DNA of 64,000 nucleotides from Hornefia porci (GTDB taxonomy: Bacteria; Bacillota; Clostridia; Peptostreptococcales; Anaerovoracaceae). A program made the position numbers and the translations under genes. Positions 7,418 through 16,076 of the stretch are shown here, piece after piece. Within the stretch, counting starts at the first letter, position 1; each line of letters begins with the position of its first letter. The stretch covers positions 2,739,544 to 2,803,543 of the forward strand of contig NZ_MJIE01000001.1 of NCBI RefSeq assembly GCF_001940235.1. Direction: 5' to 3'. Under the pieces are notes generated by a model. That model did not search any database. It saw nothing but the letters and a program-made list of their open reading frames with translations, and had not been told where the DNA came from.

Positions 7418-7577
7418 AAGAGAAAGCAGCTTAGAGGTTGAAAAGTATCCGTCTCCAACGCGCCACCGATTGGTGGGTCGAGAAATGCGGGCGACAAAAG
7501 ACGGTCCCGCCTAAGCTGCTTATTCATTTAAAACACATATCAGGAATTTTAAACCTCGCGGCAAACGCGGGGTTTTG
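7418..7577 (+). ncRNA. Structured phage small RNA, copy B (pseudoknot)
   Basis: Second copy of the 6570-6728 RNA. P1 (7424-7434 with 7511-7521), P2, the GTCG/CGAC stem and the GCGGG/CCCGC pseudoknot are all kept. Changes fall in the hairpin loop (ACTT to GATT) and in the linker before the P2 3' strand. The terminator is CCTCGCG (7554-7560) with CGCGGGG (7566-7572) and TTTTG. The group II intron starts at 7581, directly behind it. Confidence 0.5.
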
Positions 7578-7580
7578 TTA

Positions 7581-9469
7581 GTGCGCCCGGCGAGCGCACG
7601 TTCTAAAGGGTGAAAGTCCCGAATCCGCCCGGCAGTGGGAAGGATACAGCCGAGGGCAAGGGTGTCCATCGTGAGGTGGAATCTGAAGGAAGTCGGATGT
7701 GGGGAAAATACTAACCCATGGGCAAACCTCTGGCCTGACGAACAGAAATCGCATATGAGGCTCTGTATGAGGATAAGGCTGCTAAACAGGTCAAAGTCCA
7801 ATTACTGCACGGAATCATGCAGTGTAAATGCGGCAGGTAGATGGAGGAAAAGAACGTGTGAGTACCCGGGGAGGTCTCACCAGCAAGGAGACTTGTAGTA
7901 ACAACGAATGGTGAGAAGTCAGCCGAAGCCATAGTAGCGGGCCAGTCCGTGAAGGGCCGAATCAATAGGAGTCTTGAGTACGACCGGGAAAGGAGGAACG
8001 AACTTGAGCACAGAAAACAAGAAAGAAAGCTGCCTGCAAAGGGATAGCGCGGAACGTAAAGAGTATGCAGGAGCGCGCCGTTCATTCCGCCGGATATGGA
8101 AGGAAAGGGACAGTGCAGAGCCGGGACTTCTTGAGGCGATACTGGACAGAAGAAATATGAATAAAGCCTACAAGAGAGTGAAGGCAAACAAGGGAGCGCC
8201 GGGTGTCGATGGAATGACCATCGAGGAGGCACTGCCTTACTTGCGGGAGCATAAAGATGAACTCATTGGAAGGATATTACGTGGGAAATATACCCCGTCT
8301 CCGGTGAGGAGAGTCGAGATCCCGAAACCAAACGGTGGAATACGAAAGCTTGGTATTCCAACTGTCATTGACCGTATCATCCAACAGGCCATCAGTCAGA
8401 AACTCATGCCCATCTACGAGCCGAAGTTTTCGGACGGAAGCTATGGCTACCGGCCGGGACGAAGCGCAAAGGATGCGATAAACAGAGTGAAGGAATATGC
8501 GGAGAAAGGATACCGCTATGCGGTTAGTCTTGATCTCAGCAAATACTTTGATACGCTGAATCATGAGCGGCTTCTGAATCTGCTGAGAAAGGATATCGAT
8601 GATGAGAGAGTCATTCAGATCATCAAAAGGTACCTGAAGAGCGGAGTGATGGTGAACGGTGTGGTTATGGAAACAGAGGAAGGTTCGCCCCAGGGCGGAA
8701 ACCTTTCTCCGCTTCTGGCCAACATTTATCTGGATGAGTTTGACAAAGAGTTCGAGAAGCGCGGGGTACCATGTGTACGCTACGCAGATGACATTGTATT
8801 GCTGTCGAGAAGCGAAAGAGCCGCAAAGCGGCTGCTGGAAACGAGCACTTCATATCTGGAAGGGAAGCTGAAGCTGACCGTGAACAAAGAGAAGAGCAAA
8901 GTTACCAGTGTTTTCGCTATCCGAAATTTTAAGTACCTCGGCTTCGCACGGGGAAGGAACGGAAGCGGAATATACGTTCGCGTTCATGCGAAGTCGTGGA
9001 GAAAGATGAAGGCTAAACTGAAAGATCTCTCTTCCCGGAGATGGGTTCAGAGCGTCATTCCGGCATTGCACAGAATCAAGGTGTACATGCGCGGATGGCT
9101 AAATTATTACGGCATAGCCGCAATGAAGAACAGCATCGGAAAACTCAATGGATGGCTGTACCACCGAATCCGGATGTGCATCTGGAAGATGTGGAAACGG
9201 CCGCGGTCAAAGATGAAGTATCTGATGAGACTGGGAATCCCGAAATACTATGCCTATATGACGGCAAACAGCCGCAGAGGGTATTGGTTTACATCGGCGA
9301 CCAGCACAGTCAACAGAGCTTTGTCGAAAGAAATACTGGTACACATCGGATTTTATGATCTATCCGAAGCATACCAGCGAATGCACATCAACTATTGAAA
9401 GCGCCGTATACGCGAACCGTACGTACGGTGCTGTGAGAGGACGGGGGAAAACTCCCCCTCCTACTCGAT
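7581..9469 (+). mobile_element. Group II intron with its reverse transcriptase
   Basis: The 5' end is GTGCGCCCGG, a typical group II start, followed by domain I sequence (AAAGGGTGAAAGTCCC). The reverse transcriptase lies in domain IV. Domain V is the hairpin with GCCGTATACGCGAA and GTACGTACGGTG (about 9401-9434). Domain VI is CGGGGGAAAACTCCCCC with a bulged A, and the 3' end is close to CTACTCGAT at 9469. All parts look intact. The target lies immediately after the terminator of small RNA copy B, as is usual for introns that home to terminator hairpins. Confidence 0.85.
8004..9398 (+). CDS. ltrA: Group II intron reverse transcriptase/maturase
   Basis: 464 residues. RT domain: GAPGVDGMT, PKPNGGIRKLGIPTV, SYGYRPGRSA, VSLDLSKYFD, SPQGGNLSPLLANI and the catalytic YADDIVLL box near residue 260. 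The maturase (X) domain follows (GWLNYYGIA), and the C-terminus ends after NSRRGYWF and GFYDLSEAYQ with no HNH endonuclease, as in the compact bacterial classes. The start is the TTG at 8004, six bases after AAAGGAGG; a TTG at 7974 is in frame but has no ribosome site. It mediates splicing and retrohoming of the intron. Confidence 0.9.
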   Translation: MSTENKKESCLQRDSAERKEYAGARRSFRRIWKERDSAEPGLLEAILDRRNMNKAYKRVKANKGAPGVDGMTIEEALPYLREHKDELIGRILRGKYTPSPVRRVEIPKPNGGIRKLGIPTVIDRIIQQAISQKLMPIYEPKFSDGSYGYRPGRSAKDAINRVKEYAEKGYRYAVSLDLSKYFDTLNHERLLNLLRKDIDDERVIQIIKRYLKSGVMVNGVVMETEEGSPQGGNLSPLLANIYLDEFDKEFEKRGVPCVRYADDIVLLSRSERAAKRLLETSTSYLEGKLKLTVNKEKSKVTSVFAIRNFKYLGFARGRNGSGIYVRVHAKSWRKMKAKLKDLSSRRWVQSVIPALHRIKVYMRGWLNYYGIAAMKNSIGKLNGWLYHRIRMCIWKMWKRPRSKMKYLMRLGIPKYYAYMTANSRRGYWFTSATSTVNRALSKEILVHIGFYDLSEAYQRMHINY

Positions 9470-9478
9470 TATAGAGAA

Positions 9479-9503
9479 AACGCTGCAATAACGCAGCGTT
9501 TTT
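9479..9503 (+). terminator. Terminator behind the intron
   Basis: AACGCTGC and GCAGCGTT around a six-base loop, then TTT. With the intron spliced out it would lie a few bases behind the terminator of small RNA copy B, giving two terminators in tandem. Confidence 0.65.
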
Positions 9504-9543
9504 AAGTGTGTGCTGCGGAAATGCAGCGGGAGATTTGATCAAA

Positions 9544-9759
9544 ATGTTCGAAATGGATAAAAAGACGATGAAACGTATTACAGGATTCATTATCGATGTC
9601 AGAATGCTTCAGGATATTGATGGCATCACTCGGATAGAACTACATGACGGAAATCGTATTACCATAGAGGGACTTACTACAGATAATATTGAGGTTACAT
9701 ACAATATATTCAGAGAGAGAGCAAAAGAGATAGGCCTGTTGAAAGAAATGACGGAGTAA
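9544..9759 (+). CDS. Small phage ORF X, copy 2
   Basis: 71 residues, paralogue of the ORF at 6758 (see that entry). ATG 9544 was chosen with GGGAG eleven bases upstream; ATG 9553 would align better with copy 1 but has no ribosome site. The two proteins are roughly half identical by eye while the flanking leader is almost unchanged at DNA level, so the pair diverged before, or faster than, the flanks. Confidence 0.55.
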   Translation: MFEMDKKTMKRITGFIIDVRMLQDIDGITRIELHDGNRITIEGLTTDNIEVTYNIFRERAKEIGLLKEMTE

Positions 9760-9763
9760 TAGC

Positions 9764-9802
9764 ATGAAGCACATAAGAGCACCGGCAAGACAATTGAACT
9801 GA
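9764..9802 (+). CDS. 12-codon leader ORF, copy 2
   Basis: Encodes the same MKHIRAPARQLN peptide as 6998-7036. It begins four bases after the end of ORF X and ends ten bases before the terminase start. Confidence 0.35.
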   Translation: MKHIRAPARQLN

Positions 9803-9812
9803 AGGAGGGGAA

Positions 9813-10535
9813 ATGGCAGACAGAATCGGACGCCAGACCCCTACAGAGAGCTTTGTTTTACCTTACCAGAAGACAGACGGAGCAGAAGCCATAGAATGTT
9901 ACGGGAAATCCGGAAGACAGGCAATGGACTGGCAGAAACTGCTGGTCTATGACATTCTGGCACGTGAAGAGGATAACCAGTGGACACATATGAAATACGG
10001 GCTTTCCGTTCCCGGACAGAACGGAAAGAATGAGGTCATCGCAATTCGTGAGGTTTACGGTCTGCTGCACGGAGAAAAGATTCTTCATACGGCGCACCGG
10101 ACAGACACCTTTCATACCGCATGGGAACGCCTGCTGGCGAGCCTGAGAGGCAAGCTGTTTGTCGGAATCAAATACGGTCCGGGAGGCACGAACGTAGCTG
10201 TATCAATTGCAGTGAAAACGACGGATGGACGCGTCTTTGTTGAAGCGATAGATTGCCGGCCGATCCGCGCGACGAACCGGTGGATCATGGAATTTCTGCG
10301 GGAAGCATCGTGGGCAAAGGTCGTGATCGACGGTCAGAACGGGCAAAAGATTCTTGCCGATCTGATGAGAAAGAACCATATGCGCAAGCCGTCACTGGCC
10401 GACCTTGTGGCGAACTGTGAGCACCGCGCAATCGGATCACATGGAGGATTCGAATACAAGTCAATCCATCCGGAACGGGAGATCGCACTGATGGACTATC
10501 TCTGCACCGTTATTATTCAAATATATAAATTCTGA
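9813..10535 (+). pseudogene. terL: Large terminase subunit with internal deletions
   Basis: 240 codons instead of the usual 450-570. The ATPase start is present (DWQKLLVYDIL, then LSVPGQNGKNEV as the Walker A region, then ILHTAHRTDT). Near residue 112 the frame passes directly to the nuclease domain (KLFVGIKYGPGGTNVAVSIA, DGRVFVEAID). A second shorter loss lies near residue 195, before DLVANCEHRAIG. Walker B and most of the ATPase are gone but the frame is kept. It cannot package DNA. It has GAGGGG before the ATG. Confidence 0.8.
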
Positions 10536-10538
10536 ATA

Positions 10539-10561
10539 ATCGCCCCCCATGTGGCGTTTTT
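10539..10561 (+). terminator. Weak terminator at prophage right edge
   Basis: CGCC, an eight-base loop and GGCG followed by a run of six T. The stem is short; it marks the end of recognisable phage sequence. Confidence 0.45.
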
Positions 10562-10609
10562 TCATTAATGCGCTTTTTAATGCGATTACCTTTTTTTTCA
10601 GAGAAGGGG

Positions 10610-10662
10610 TTGACAGACATGTATTAATGTGTTAGTGTACTAAGTACATAATACAGTAACAC
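10610..10662 (+). promoter_or_regulatory. Promoter and operator of GntR/ABC operon
   Basis: TTGACA (10610-10615), a 17-base spacer and TAGTGT (10633-10638). An inverted repeat GTGTTA...TAACAC (10629-10634, 10657-10662) with an inner GTACTAAGTAC overlaps the -10 and start site, as expected for autorepression by a YtrA-type regulator. Confidence 0.65.
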
Positions 10663-10709
10663 AGATCGCGATCATGTGTCACGGGATGGAGGAAATCAGG
10701 AGGAAATAA

Positions 10710-11105
10710 ATGGAATGGAAATTTGAAGGAGGTCAGCCGATCTATTCACAGATTGTTGACCAGATGAGCATGAAGATCGCCAGCAACGCCTTCAGACCCG
10801 GTGACCGCCTTCCGTCGGTGCGGGATCTCGCGACAGACGCGGGAGTCAACCCGAACACGATGCAGCGGGCGCTGGGAGAGTTAGAGCGGCGGGGACTGGT
10901 GTTCTCTGAGAGAACCGCCGGGCGCTTTGTAACAAAGGAGGAAAAAGTCTTGAAGGAATTACATGAGAAGCTGGCAGAAACGTATATCGCAGAGTTTTTT
11001 GAACGGCTCCGCAAAATCGGCATGACGGATCAGGAAATCCGGGAAGCTGTGACCAGATGGAGCCGGGAGACAGGGGGAGAAGAAAATGGGAATCATTCAA
11101 TGTAA
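10710..11105 (+). CDS. GntR-family regulator (YtrA type)
   Basis: 131 residues: a winged helix-turn-helix (residues 10-75, PIYSQIVDQM, PSVRDLATDAGVNPNTMQRA, LERRGLV) followed by a short helical tail with no ligand-binding domain, which defines the YtrA subfamily. Such proteins usually repress their own operon with an ABC exporter and respond to cell-wall or peptide stress. The start has AGGAGG. It overlaps the ABC gene by 20 bases, so it is the first gene of a three-gene operon behind the operator at 10.63 kb. Confidence 0.88.
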   Translation: MEWKFEGGQPIYSQIVDQMSMKIASNAFRPGDRLPSVRDLATDAGVNPNTMQRALGELERRGLVFSERTAGRFVTKEEKVLKELHEKLAETYIAEFFERLRKIGMTDQEIREAVTRWSRETGGEENGNHSM

Positions 11106-11781
11106 CGGTCTGACAAAGTATTATGGCGCAGTGCCTGCGCTGAAGGGAATCGATCTGGATATCGAGGCGGGGCAGATTGTAGGGCTGCTGGGTCCGAACG
11201 GGTCCGGGAAAACGACCTTTATCAAACTGGCAAACGGTCTGCTGACGCCGAACGGGGGAGAGCTCCGGATTAACGGGAACACACCGGGACCGGCGACGAA
11301 ATCAATCGTCGCCTATCTGCCGGATCAGGAGTTTCTGCCGGGATATATGAAGGTGGAAGCGCTGATGAGGTATTATGCGGATTTTTTCCGGGATTTCAAT
11401 GAGAGCAAGGCGATTAAAATGTTCCGGTCGCTGGGGATACAGCCGGACATGACGATTCGCAGCATGTCAAAGGGGACCAGAGAAAAGGTGCAACTGGTGC
11501 TGTGCATGAGCAGAGAGGCGCAGGTATATCTTCTGGACGAGCCGATCGGAGGGGTGGATCCGGCTGCCAGAGATTACATCCTGCGGACGATCATCTCCAA
11601 CTACAACTCGAGGGCTGTGGTGATGATCTCGACGCATCTGATTTCCGATGTGGAATCGATTCTGGACGACGTGATATTTATAAAAGAAGGGGACATCGTT
11701 CTGCACGGGAAGGCGGACGATATCAGAGCAGAAAAAGGGATGAGTGTTGATGCTTTGTTCAGGGAGGTATTCAAATGTTAG
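11086..11781 (+). CDS. ABC transporter ATP-binding protein
   Basis: 231 residues with Walker A GPNGSGKT (36-43), Walker B region YLLDEPIGGVD, a divergent signature (MSKGTREKVQL) and the H-loop STHLISD. This signature form is common in exporters paired with YtrA-type regulators. It overlaps the regulator by 20 bases and the permease by 7, indicating coupled translation. The substrate is unknown; a role in export or envelope stress is inferred from the operon type only. Confidence 0.88.
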   Translation: MGIIQCNGLTKYYGAVPALKGIDLDIEAGQIVGLLGPNGSGKTTFIKLANGLLTPNGGELRINGNTPGPATKSIVAYLPDQEFLPGYMKVEALMRYYADFFRDFNESKAIKMFRSLGIQPDMTIRSMSKGTREKVQLVLCMSREAQVYLLDEPIGGVDPAARDYILRTIISNYNSRAVVMISTHLISDVESILDDVIFIKEGDIVLHGKADDIRAEKGMSVDALFREVFKC

Positions 11782-12563
11782 GGAAATTGCTGAAATATGA
11801 GATTCGTGCTGTGGGGCGTATCATGCTCCCGCTGTATGCGGCGCTGCTGATTTTGTCTGTGGTATTCGGGGCGTTAATGGCGTCAGACCCGGACATGGAT
11901 ATGTATAAGACGATTATAGCGTTTACAACGCTGTTGCTGGTGCTGGTTTCCACGATTGTGGGCATCATGACGCTGGTAATGATCGTCCAGAGGTTTAACA
12001 AAAATATTTACGGCAGTGAGGGTTATCTGACTCTTACCGTACCGGCCTCTATTTCGACGCATATCTGGAATAAAACCATTTCAGCCCTGATCTGGTTTTT
12101 CTTCTCCGCAGTCGCGGGCGTCTTTGCACTGGTATTCATGATGGTGCCTGTGATGGGCGTGGGAAATGTAGGGATGGCCATTGAGACGATCAGAAAAGTG
12201 AAGGTTGATATTACGCCTCTCGACATCGTGAGCATCATTATTATGGCGGTGGTTATCGCCGGCAGTCTCGCGCTGCGGATTTACGCGTCGATCAGCGTAG
12301 GGCATCTGGTGCCCAAAGCGCAGAATGTCAGCGGGATCGCGGCCTTTATCGGTTTTACGATCATCGAGGCGGTCGTTCTGAATACCTTCGGGATGGATTC
12401 CTTTACCAACATGTCGATGTCTGTCGCAGGCAATATGCCTGAAATCGGGATGCATGTCTTTACGCCTCAGTCGCTGGGACTGAGCGTCTTCGGCCTCGCG
12501 TTCGGCGCGATATATTACGTCATTACATGGGGAATTATGAAATACCGGCTGAATTTGCAGTAA
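11775..12563 (+). CDS. ABC transporter permease
   Basis: 262 residues with about six membrane segments (first near residues 15-36, last near 230-255), an ABC-2 type layout with a cytoplasmic start LGKLLKYEIRAVGRI. It partners the ATPase immediately upstream (ATG inside the last codons of that gene). It is the last gene of the operon; a GC-rich hairpin follows after 40 bases. Confidence 0.8.
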   Translation: MLGKLLKYEIRAVGRIMLPLYAALLILSVVFGALMASDPDMDMYKTIIAFTTLLLVLVSTIVGIMTLVMIVQRFNKNIYGSEGYLTLTVPASISTHIWNKTISALIWFFFSAVAGVFALVFMMVPVMGVGNVGMAIETIRKVKVDITPLDIVSIIIMAVVIAGSLALRIYASISVGHLVPKAQNVSGIAAFIGFTIIEAVVLNTFGMDSFTNMSMSVAGNMPEIGMHVFTPQSLGLSVFGLAFGAIYYVITWGIMKYRLNLQ

Positions 12564-12603
12564 CAAATGAATTTATAATAACAAAATACTTCGAAATGAT
12601 CAG

Positions 12604-12641
12604 GGGACGCCGCATCCGGTCCGGGACGCAGGCGTCCCTTT
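12604..12641 (+). terminator. Terminator of GntR/ABC operon
   Basis: GGGACGCC (12604-12611) pairs with GGCGTCCC (12631-12638), followed by a short T-run. Confidence 0.6.
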
Positions 12642-12783
12642 ATGATACGTGGGGGGAGATTTTGTCAGCGGATGAACAGAATTCCTGCACTGTGTTTTAT
12701 TTTGTGAACAAAATAACATGAACTGCGAAGTGAAAAAAACAGTTGTTGAAAGTTTGACAAAGCATTGTCAGAAAATTATCTAA

Positions 12784-12846
12784 TTAACAGAAAATTTTGT
12801 TAAAATCTAAACTATGCTTGTACTCTGAAAACTCTTGTACTATAAT
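12784..12846 (+). promoter_or_regulatory. Promoter of aldehyde dehydrogenase gene
   Basis: TTGTAC (12818-12823), 17 bases, TATAAT (12841-12846). An inverted repeat TTAACA (12784-12789) and TGTTAA (12798-12803), with eight bases between, lies just upstream and may be an activator or Rex/Crp-type site. The rest of 12,642-12,889 shows no gene. Confidence 0.6.
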
Positions 12847-12889
12847 TTGTACAAAAGGAAGAAGACCGAAGGGTCCAAGGAGGTAAACT

Positions 12890-14377
12890 ATGGATAAGGT
12901 TAAATTACAGGATGAGTACGAGCTTTTTATCGGCGGAGAATGGAGAAAGGCTTCAGACGGTGCGACCTTCAAGACAACGAATCCGGCGACCGGTGAGGTT
13001 CTGGCGAGCTGCGCGGAGGCGACCAGGGAGGATGTGGATCTCGCTGTGAAGGAGGCGTGGAAGGCGTTTGACAGCTGGAAGAAGACGACTGTGAATGAAA
13101 GAGCGGTGATCCTGAATAAGGTTGCGGATATTATCGATGAGAACAAAGAATTTCTTGCTACTGTAGAGTCCATGGACAATGGAAAACCGATCAGAGAGTG
13201 TCTGGCTATTGATATTCCGATGTCTGCGGATCACTTCAGATATTTCGCGGGCTGCATCATGGCTGAAGAGGGCAGTGCGACGATGCTGGGCGAGGATACG
13301 CTGAGCCTGATTCTCAGGGAACCGATCGGCGTGGTCGGACAGATTGTTCCGTGGAACTTCCCGTTCCTGATGGCGGCGTGGAAGCTGGCGCCGGTACTGG
13401 CAAGCGGCTGCTGCACCGTATTCAAAACGTCGAGCTCTACGCCGCTGAGCGTACTTGAGCTGGCGAAGCTGACGCAGGATGTGATTCCTAAAGGCGTATT
13501 CAACGTGATTACCGGCAAGGGCGGAAAATCCGGACAGTATATGCTGGAGCACCCGGGATTCCGCAAGCTGGCGTTCACAGGCTCCACTGAGGTGGGCAGA
13601 GACGTGGCGCAGGCCGCTGCGGACCGGCTGATTCCGAGCACGCTGGAGCTTGGCGGAAAATCTGCGAACATCTTCTTCGAGGACTGCAAGTGGGATATGG
13701 CGATGGACGGTCTCCAGCTGGGCATCCTGTTCAACCAGGGGCAGGTCTGCTGCGCGGGTTCCAGAGTCTTTGTTCAGGAAGGCATCTATGACAAATTCGT
13801 CGCGGAGGCAGTGAAGAGATTCAATGCGGTCAAGGTCGGTGATCCTCTGGATCCTGAAACGCAGATGGGCTCGCAGATTAACGAGATCCAGCTGGGCAAG
13901 ATTCTGAATTACATTGATATCGGAGTTTCCGAGGGAGCGACCGTGGCGTGCGGAGGAGAAAGAGCCAGGGAAGGCGCGCTGGCGAAGGGCTGCTTCATGA
14001 AGCCGACGCTGCTGACGAATGTGACGAACAATATGAGAGTCGCACAGGAAGAAATCTTCGGACCTGTCGCGGTGGTCATCAAATTCAAGGATGAAGAGGA
14101 TGTCATCAGGATGGCGAATGACAGCTCCTACGGACTGGGCGGCGCTGTCTGGACGAGAGACATCAACCGGGCGATTCGTGTTTCGAGAGGAATCGAAACC
14201 GGACGCATGTGGGTGAACACCTACAATTCGATACCGGAGGGCGCTCCGTTCGGAGGCTACAAGGAATCCGGAATCGGCCGTGAGACGCATAAGGTGATCC
14301 TGGAGCATTACACGCAGATGAAGAACATCATGATCAATCTGTCCGAGGCTCCGTCAGGATTCTATCCGGAACCGTAA
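12890..14377 (+). CDS. Aldehyde dehydrogenase
   Basis: 495 residues, full length for NAD(P)-dependent aldehyde dehydrogenases. The key parts are present: PWNFPFLMAAWKLAPVLASG (cofactor site), FTGSTEVGR, the general base in LELGGKSA and the catalytic Cys287 in FNQGQVCCAGSR, then EEIFGPVA and the C-terminal NTYNSIPEGAPFGGYKESG. It oxidises an aldehyde to the acid; the substrate cannot be read from the sequence. AAGGAGG lies seven bases before the ATG. It is transcribed alone from a strong promoter and ends at a shared bidirectional terminator. Confidence 0.92.
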   Translation: MDKVKLQDEYELFIGGEWRKASDGATFKTTNPATGEVLASCAEATREDVDLAVKEAWKAFDSWKKTTVNERAVILNKVADIIDENKEFLATVESMDNGKPIRECLAIDIPMSADHFRYFAGCIMAEEGSATMLGEDTLSLILREPIGVVGQIVPWNFPFLMAAWKLAPVLASGCCTVFKTSSSTPLSVLELAKLTQDVIPKGVFNVITGKGGKSGQYMLEHPGFRKLAFTGSTEVGRDVAQAAADRLIPSTLELGGKSANIFFEDCKWDMAMDGLQLGILFNQGQVCCAGSRVFVQEGIYDKFVAEAVKRFNAVKVGDPLDPETQMGSQINEIQLGKILNYIDIGVSEGATVACGGERAREGALAKGCFMKPTLLTNVTNNMRVAQEEIFGPVAVVIKFKDEEDVIRMANDSSYGLGGAVWTRDINRAIRVSRGIETGRMWVNTYNSIPEGAPFGGYKESGIGRETHKVILEHYTQMKNIMINLSEAPSGFYPEP

Positions 14378-14415
14378 TACACAGGCTGTATAGTCTCTGT
14401 AAATTAATCTATCGA

Positions 14416-14463
14416 AAAGGGAGGCTGCGGGAAGCGGGTAATCGCTTTCCGCAGCCTCCCTTT
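14416..14463. terminator. Bidirectional terminator between aldh and pepD
   Basis: AAAGGGAGGCTGCGG and CCGCAGCCTCCCTTT form a long GC-rich stem with T-runs on both strands, between two convergent genes. Confidence 0.9.
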
Positions 14464-14493
14464 CCATGCACGGTCTGCAAAACTTGTCCGCGC

Positions 14494-15942
14494 CTATTTC
14501 AGCGCTTTCAGCAGTTCCTTCAGATACGTCCAGGTCCTCTTTGTGGAGGAAACGCTCAGGCATTCCCCCGGAGAATGAAAGTCCCGGCAGTCCGGTCCGA
14601 AGGAAATCACATCCAGATCGGGAATCGTTTCCTTCAGGATTCCGCATTCCAGACCGCCCTGCATCATGACGCGGGTCATATCCCGTCCGAAAAGCTCACG
14701 GTAGACCGCGACGGCCTTTTCCCGAAGCGCGGATTCCGGATCATAGCTCCAGGGAGAATAGGAGTCAAAGGTTTCCCAGGAGGCTCCGGTCAGCTCTGCG
14801 AGGCAGGCGAGCTTCTCTACGATGTCATCGATGGTGGAGGGGTAGTCGCCGCGGACCTCTGTTTCCAGATACAGCTCGTGTTCCCGTTCCTCGATGTATC
14901 CGAGATTCAGGCAGCTTTCCACCACTCCGGGGAAGACTCCGTTCATCTGCATGATTCCGTCCGGATGAACGCTCAGCAGCGCCAGGATCCTGCGAAAGTC
15001 CTCCGATGTGTATTTCAGTCCCCGCGCGCCGGCTGCGTTCAGCTGTATGGAAAGCTCCGGGCAGGTCTGCTGATATTCCTGAAGGAAATCGGCCTTCATG
15101 TCGTTTACGGTTTCCGTCACATCGTCCCTGGTCAGGATGACAGCCCGGCTGTCTCTCGGAAGCGCCAGCCGGAAGGAACCTCCCTGAAGCTCCGCGAGGG
15201 AAACCTGATGCTGCCGCTCCAGCTTTCGGAGGAGCCGGATCAGCAGCTGGTTGGCGCTCCCGTAGCCCCGGTGAATATCTTCGCCGGAATGTCCTCCGTG
15301 CATGCCGGCGATTACGATCTCAAAGGCCATGCCGTCCTCGGGGACAGCCTTTGTTTTCTGCACCGGAAGGTGCAGTCCGACCGCGGTGCCGCCCATGCTT
15401 CCGAGAATAATCTGATTTTCGGAGGCGTTGTCCAGATTGATCATCCTGCGTCCCTTCAATGAATCTGCATTTACAGATCCTGCGCCCAGGAACGTTGTTT
15501 CCTCTTCTGACGTCAGAAGAAGCTCCAGAGGCGGATGCTGAATCTCTTCGGACTCTGCCGCCGCGAAAGCCAGAGCGACGCCGATGCCGTCATCCGCGCC
15601 GAGTGTCGTCCGGTCAGCGCGCAGAGAATCTCCCTCCAGAATGAGCCGGAGGGGATCTGCGTGAAAGTCATGATCGCTGTCCGGCTTTTTTTCACAGACC
15701 ATGTCGGTGTGTGCCTGAAGGATAACCGGCTCCGAGTTTTCATAACCCTTCGTCGCCGGAACTCTGACGATAACGTTTCTGCTGACCGGATCCATTTCCG
15801 CCTCGAGCCCCCGTTTTCTTCCGCGTTCCGTCAGATATGCGGCAATATGTTCCTCCCCGCCGGAGGGTCTGGGGATCTGAGCGATATCTTCAAAAATCGC
15901 CAGTGGAAGCTGCTCTTCATTGTATTCAAATAATCGTTTCAT
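14494..15942 (-). CDS. pepD: Aminoacyl-histidine dipeptidase (M20)
   Basis: 482 residues, the usual PepD length. Metal and catalytic motifs: LQAHTDMVCEK (first zinc His), TLGADDGIGVA (bridging Asp), LLTSEEETTFLGA (catalytic Glu), then MHGGHSGEDIH, and the C-terminal SFGPDCRDFHSPGE with the last metal His. It cleaves Xaa-His and related dipeptides in the cytoplasm. It is 134 bases upstream of nothing but the end of the YfcC carrier gene on the same strand, so carrier and peptidase may act together in peptide and amino acid use. Confidence 0.92.
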   Translation of the reverse strand: MKRLFEYNEEQLPLAIFEDIAQIPRPSGGEEHIAAYLTERGRKRGLEAEMDPVSRNVIVRVPATKGYENSEPVILQAHTDMVCEKKPDSDHDFHADPLRLILEGDSLRADRTTLGADDGIGVALAFAAAESEEIQHPPLELLLTSEEETTFLGAGSVNADSLKGRRMINLDNASENQIILGSMGGTAVGLHLPVQKTKAVPEDGMAFEIVIAGMHGGHSGEDIHRGYGSANQLLIRLLRKLERQHQVSLAELQGGSFRLALPRDSRAVILTRDDVTETVNDMKADFLQEYQQTCPELSIQLNAAGARGLKYTSEDFRRILALLSVHPDGIMQMNGVFPGVVESCLNLGYIEEREHELYLETEVRGDYPSTIDDIVEKLACLAELTGASWETFDSYSPWSYDPESALREKAVAVYRELFGRDMTRVMMQGGLECGILKETIPDLDVISFGPDCRDFHSPGECLSVSSTKRTWTYLKELLKALK

Positions 15943-16076
15943 CTGTTTTCTCCGTGTAATTTCTTCAGGCCGGTCCGATGTTTTTTCTGCGTGCTTCTTT
16001 CGCGTCAGCCTGATGCTCCGGCCACGTCAGCCCGATGCTCCGGACACGTTTCAACCGGCCTTTGCCGTGCCTGCAA

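Noticed and set aside
1900..10560. Intact inducible prophage
   Set aside because: Integrase, portal and terminase are all truncated, and tail, lysis and replication genes are missing.
12953..14308. 451-codon frame on the minus strand opposite aldehyde dehydrogenase
   Set aside because: It is the complement of a strongly conserved gene; the product is Arg/His-rich, without domains, and has no ribosome site.
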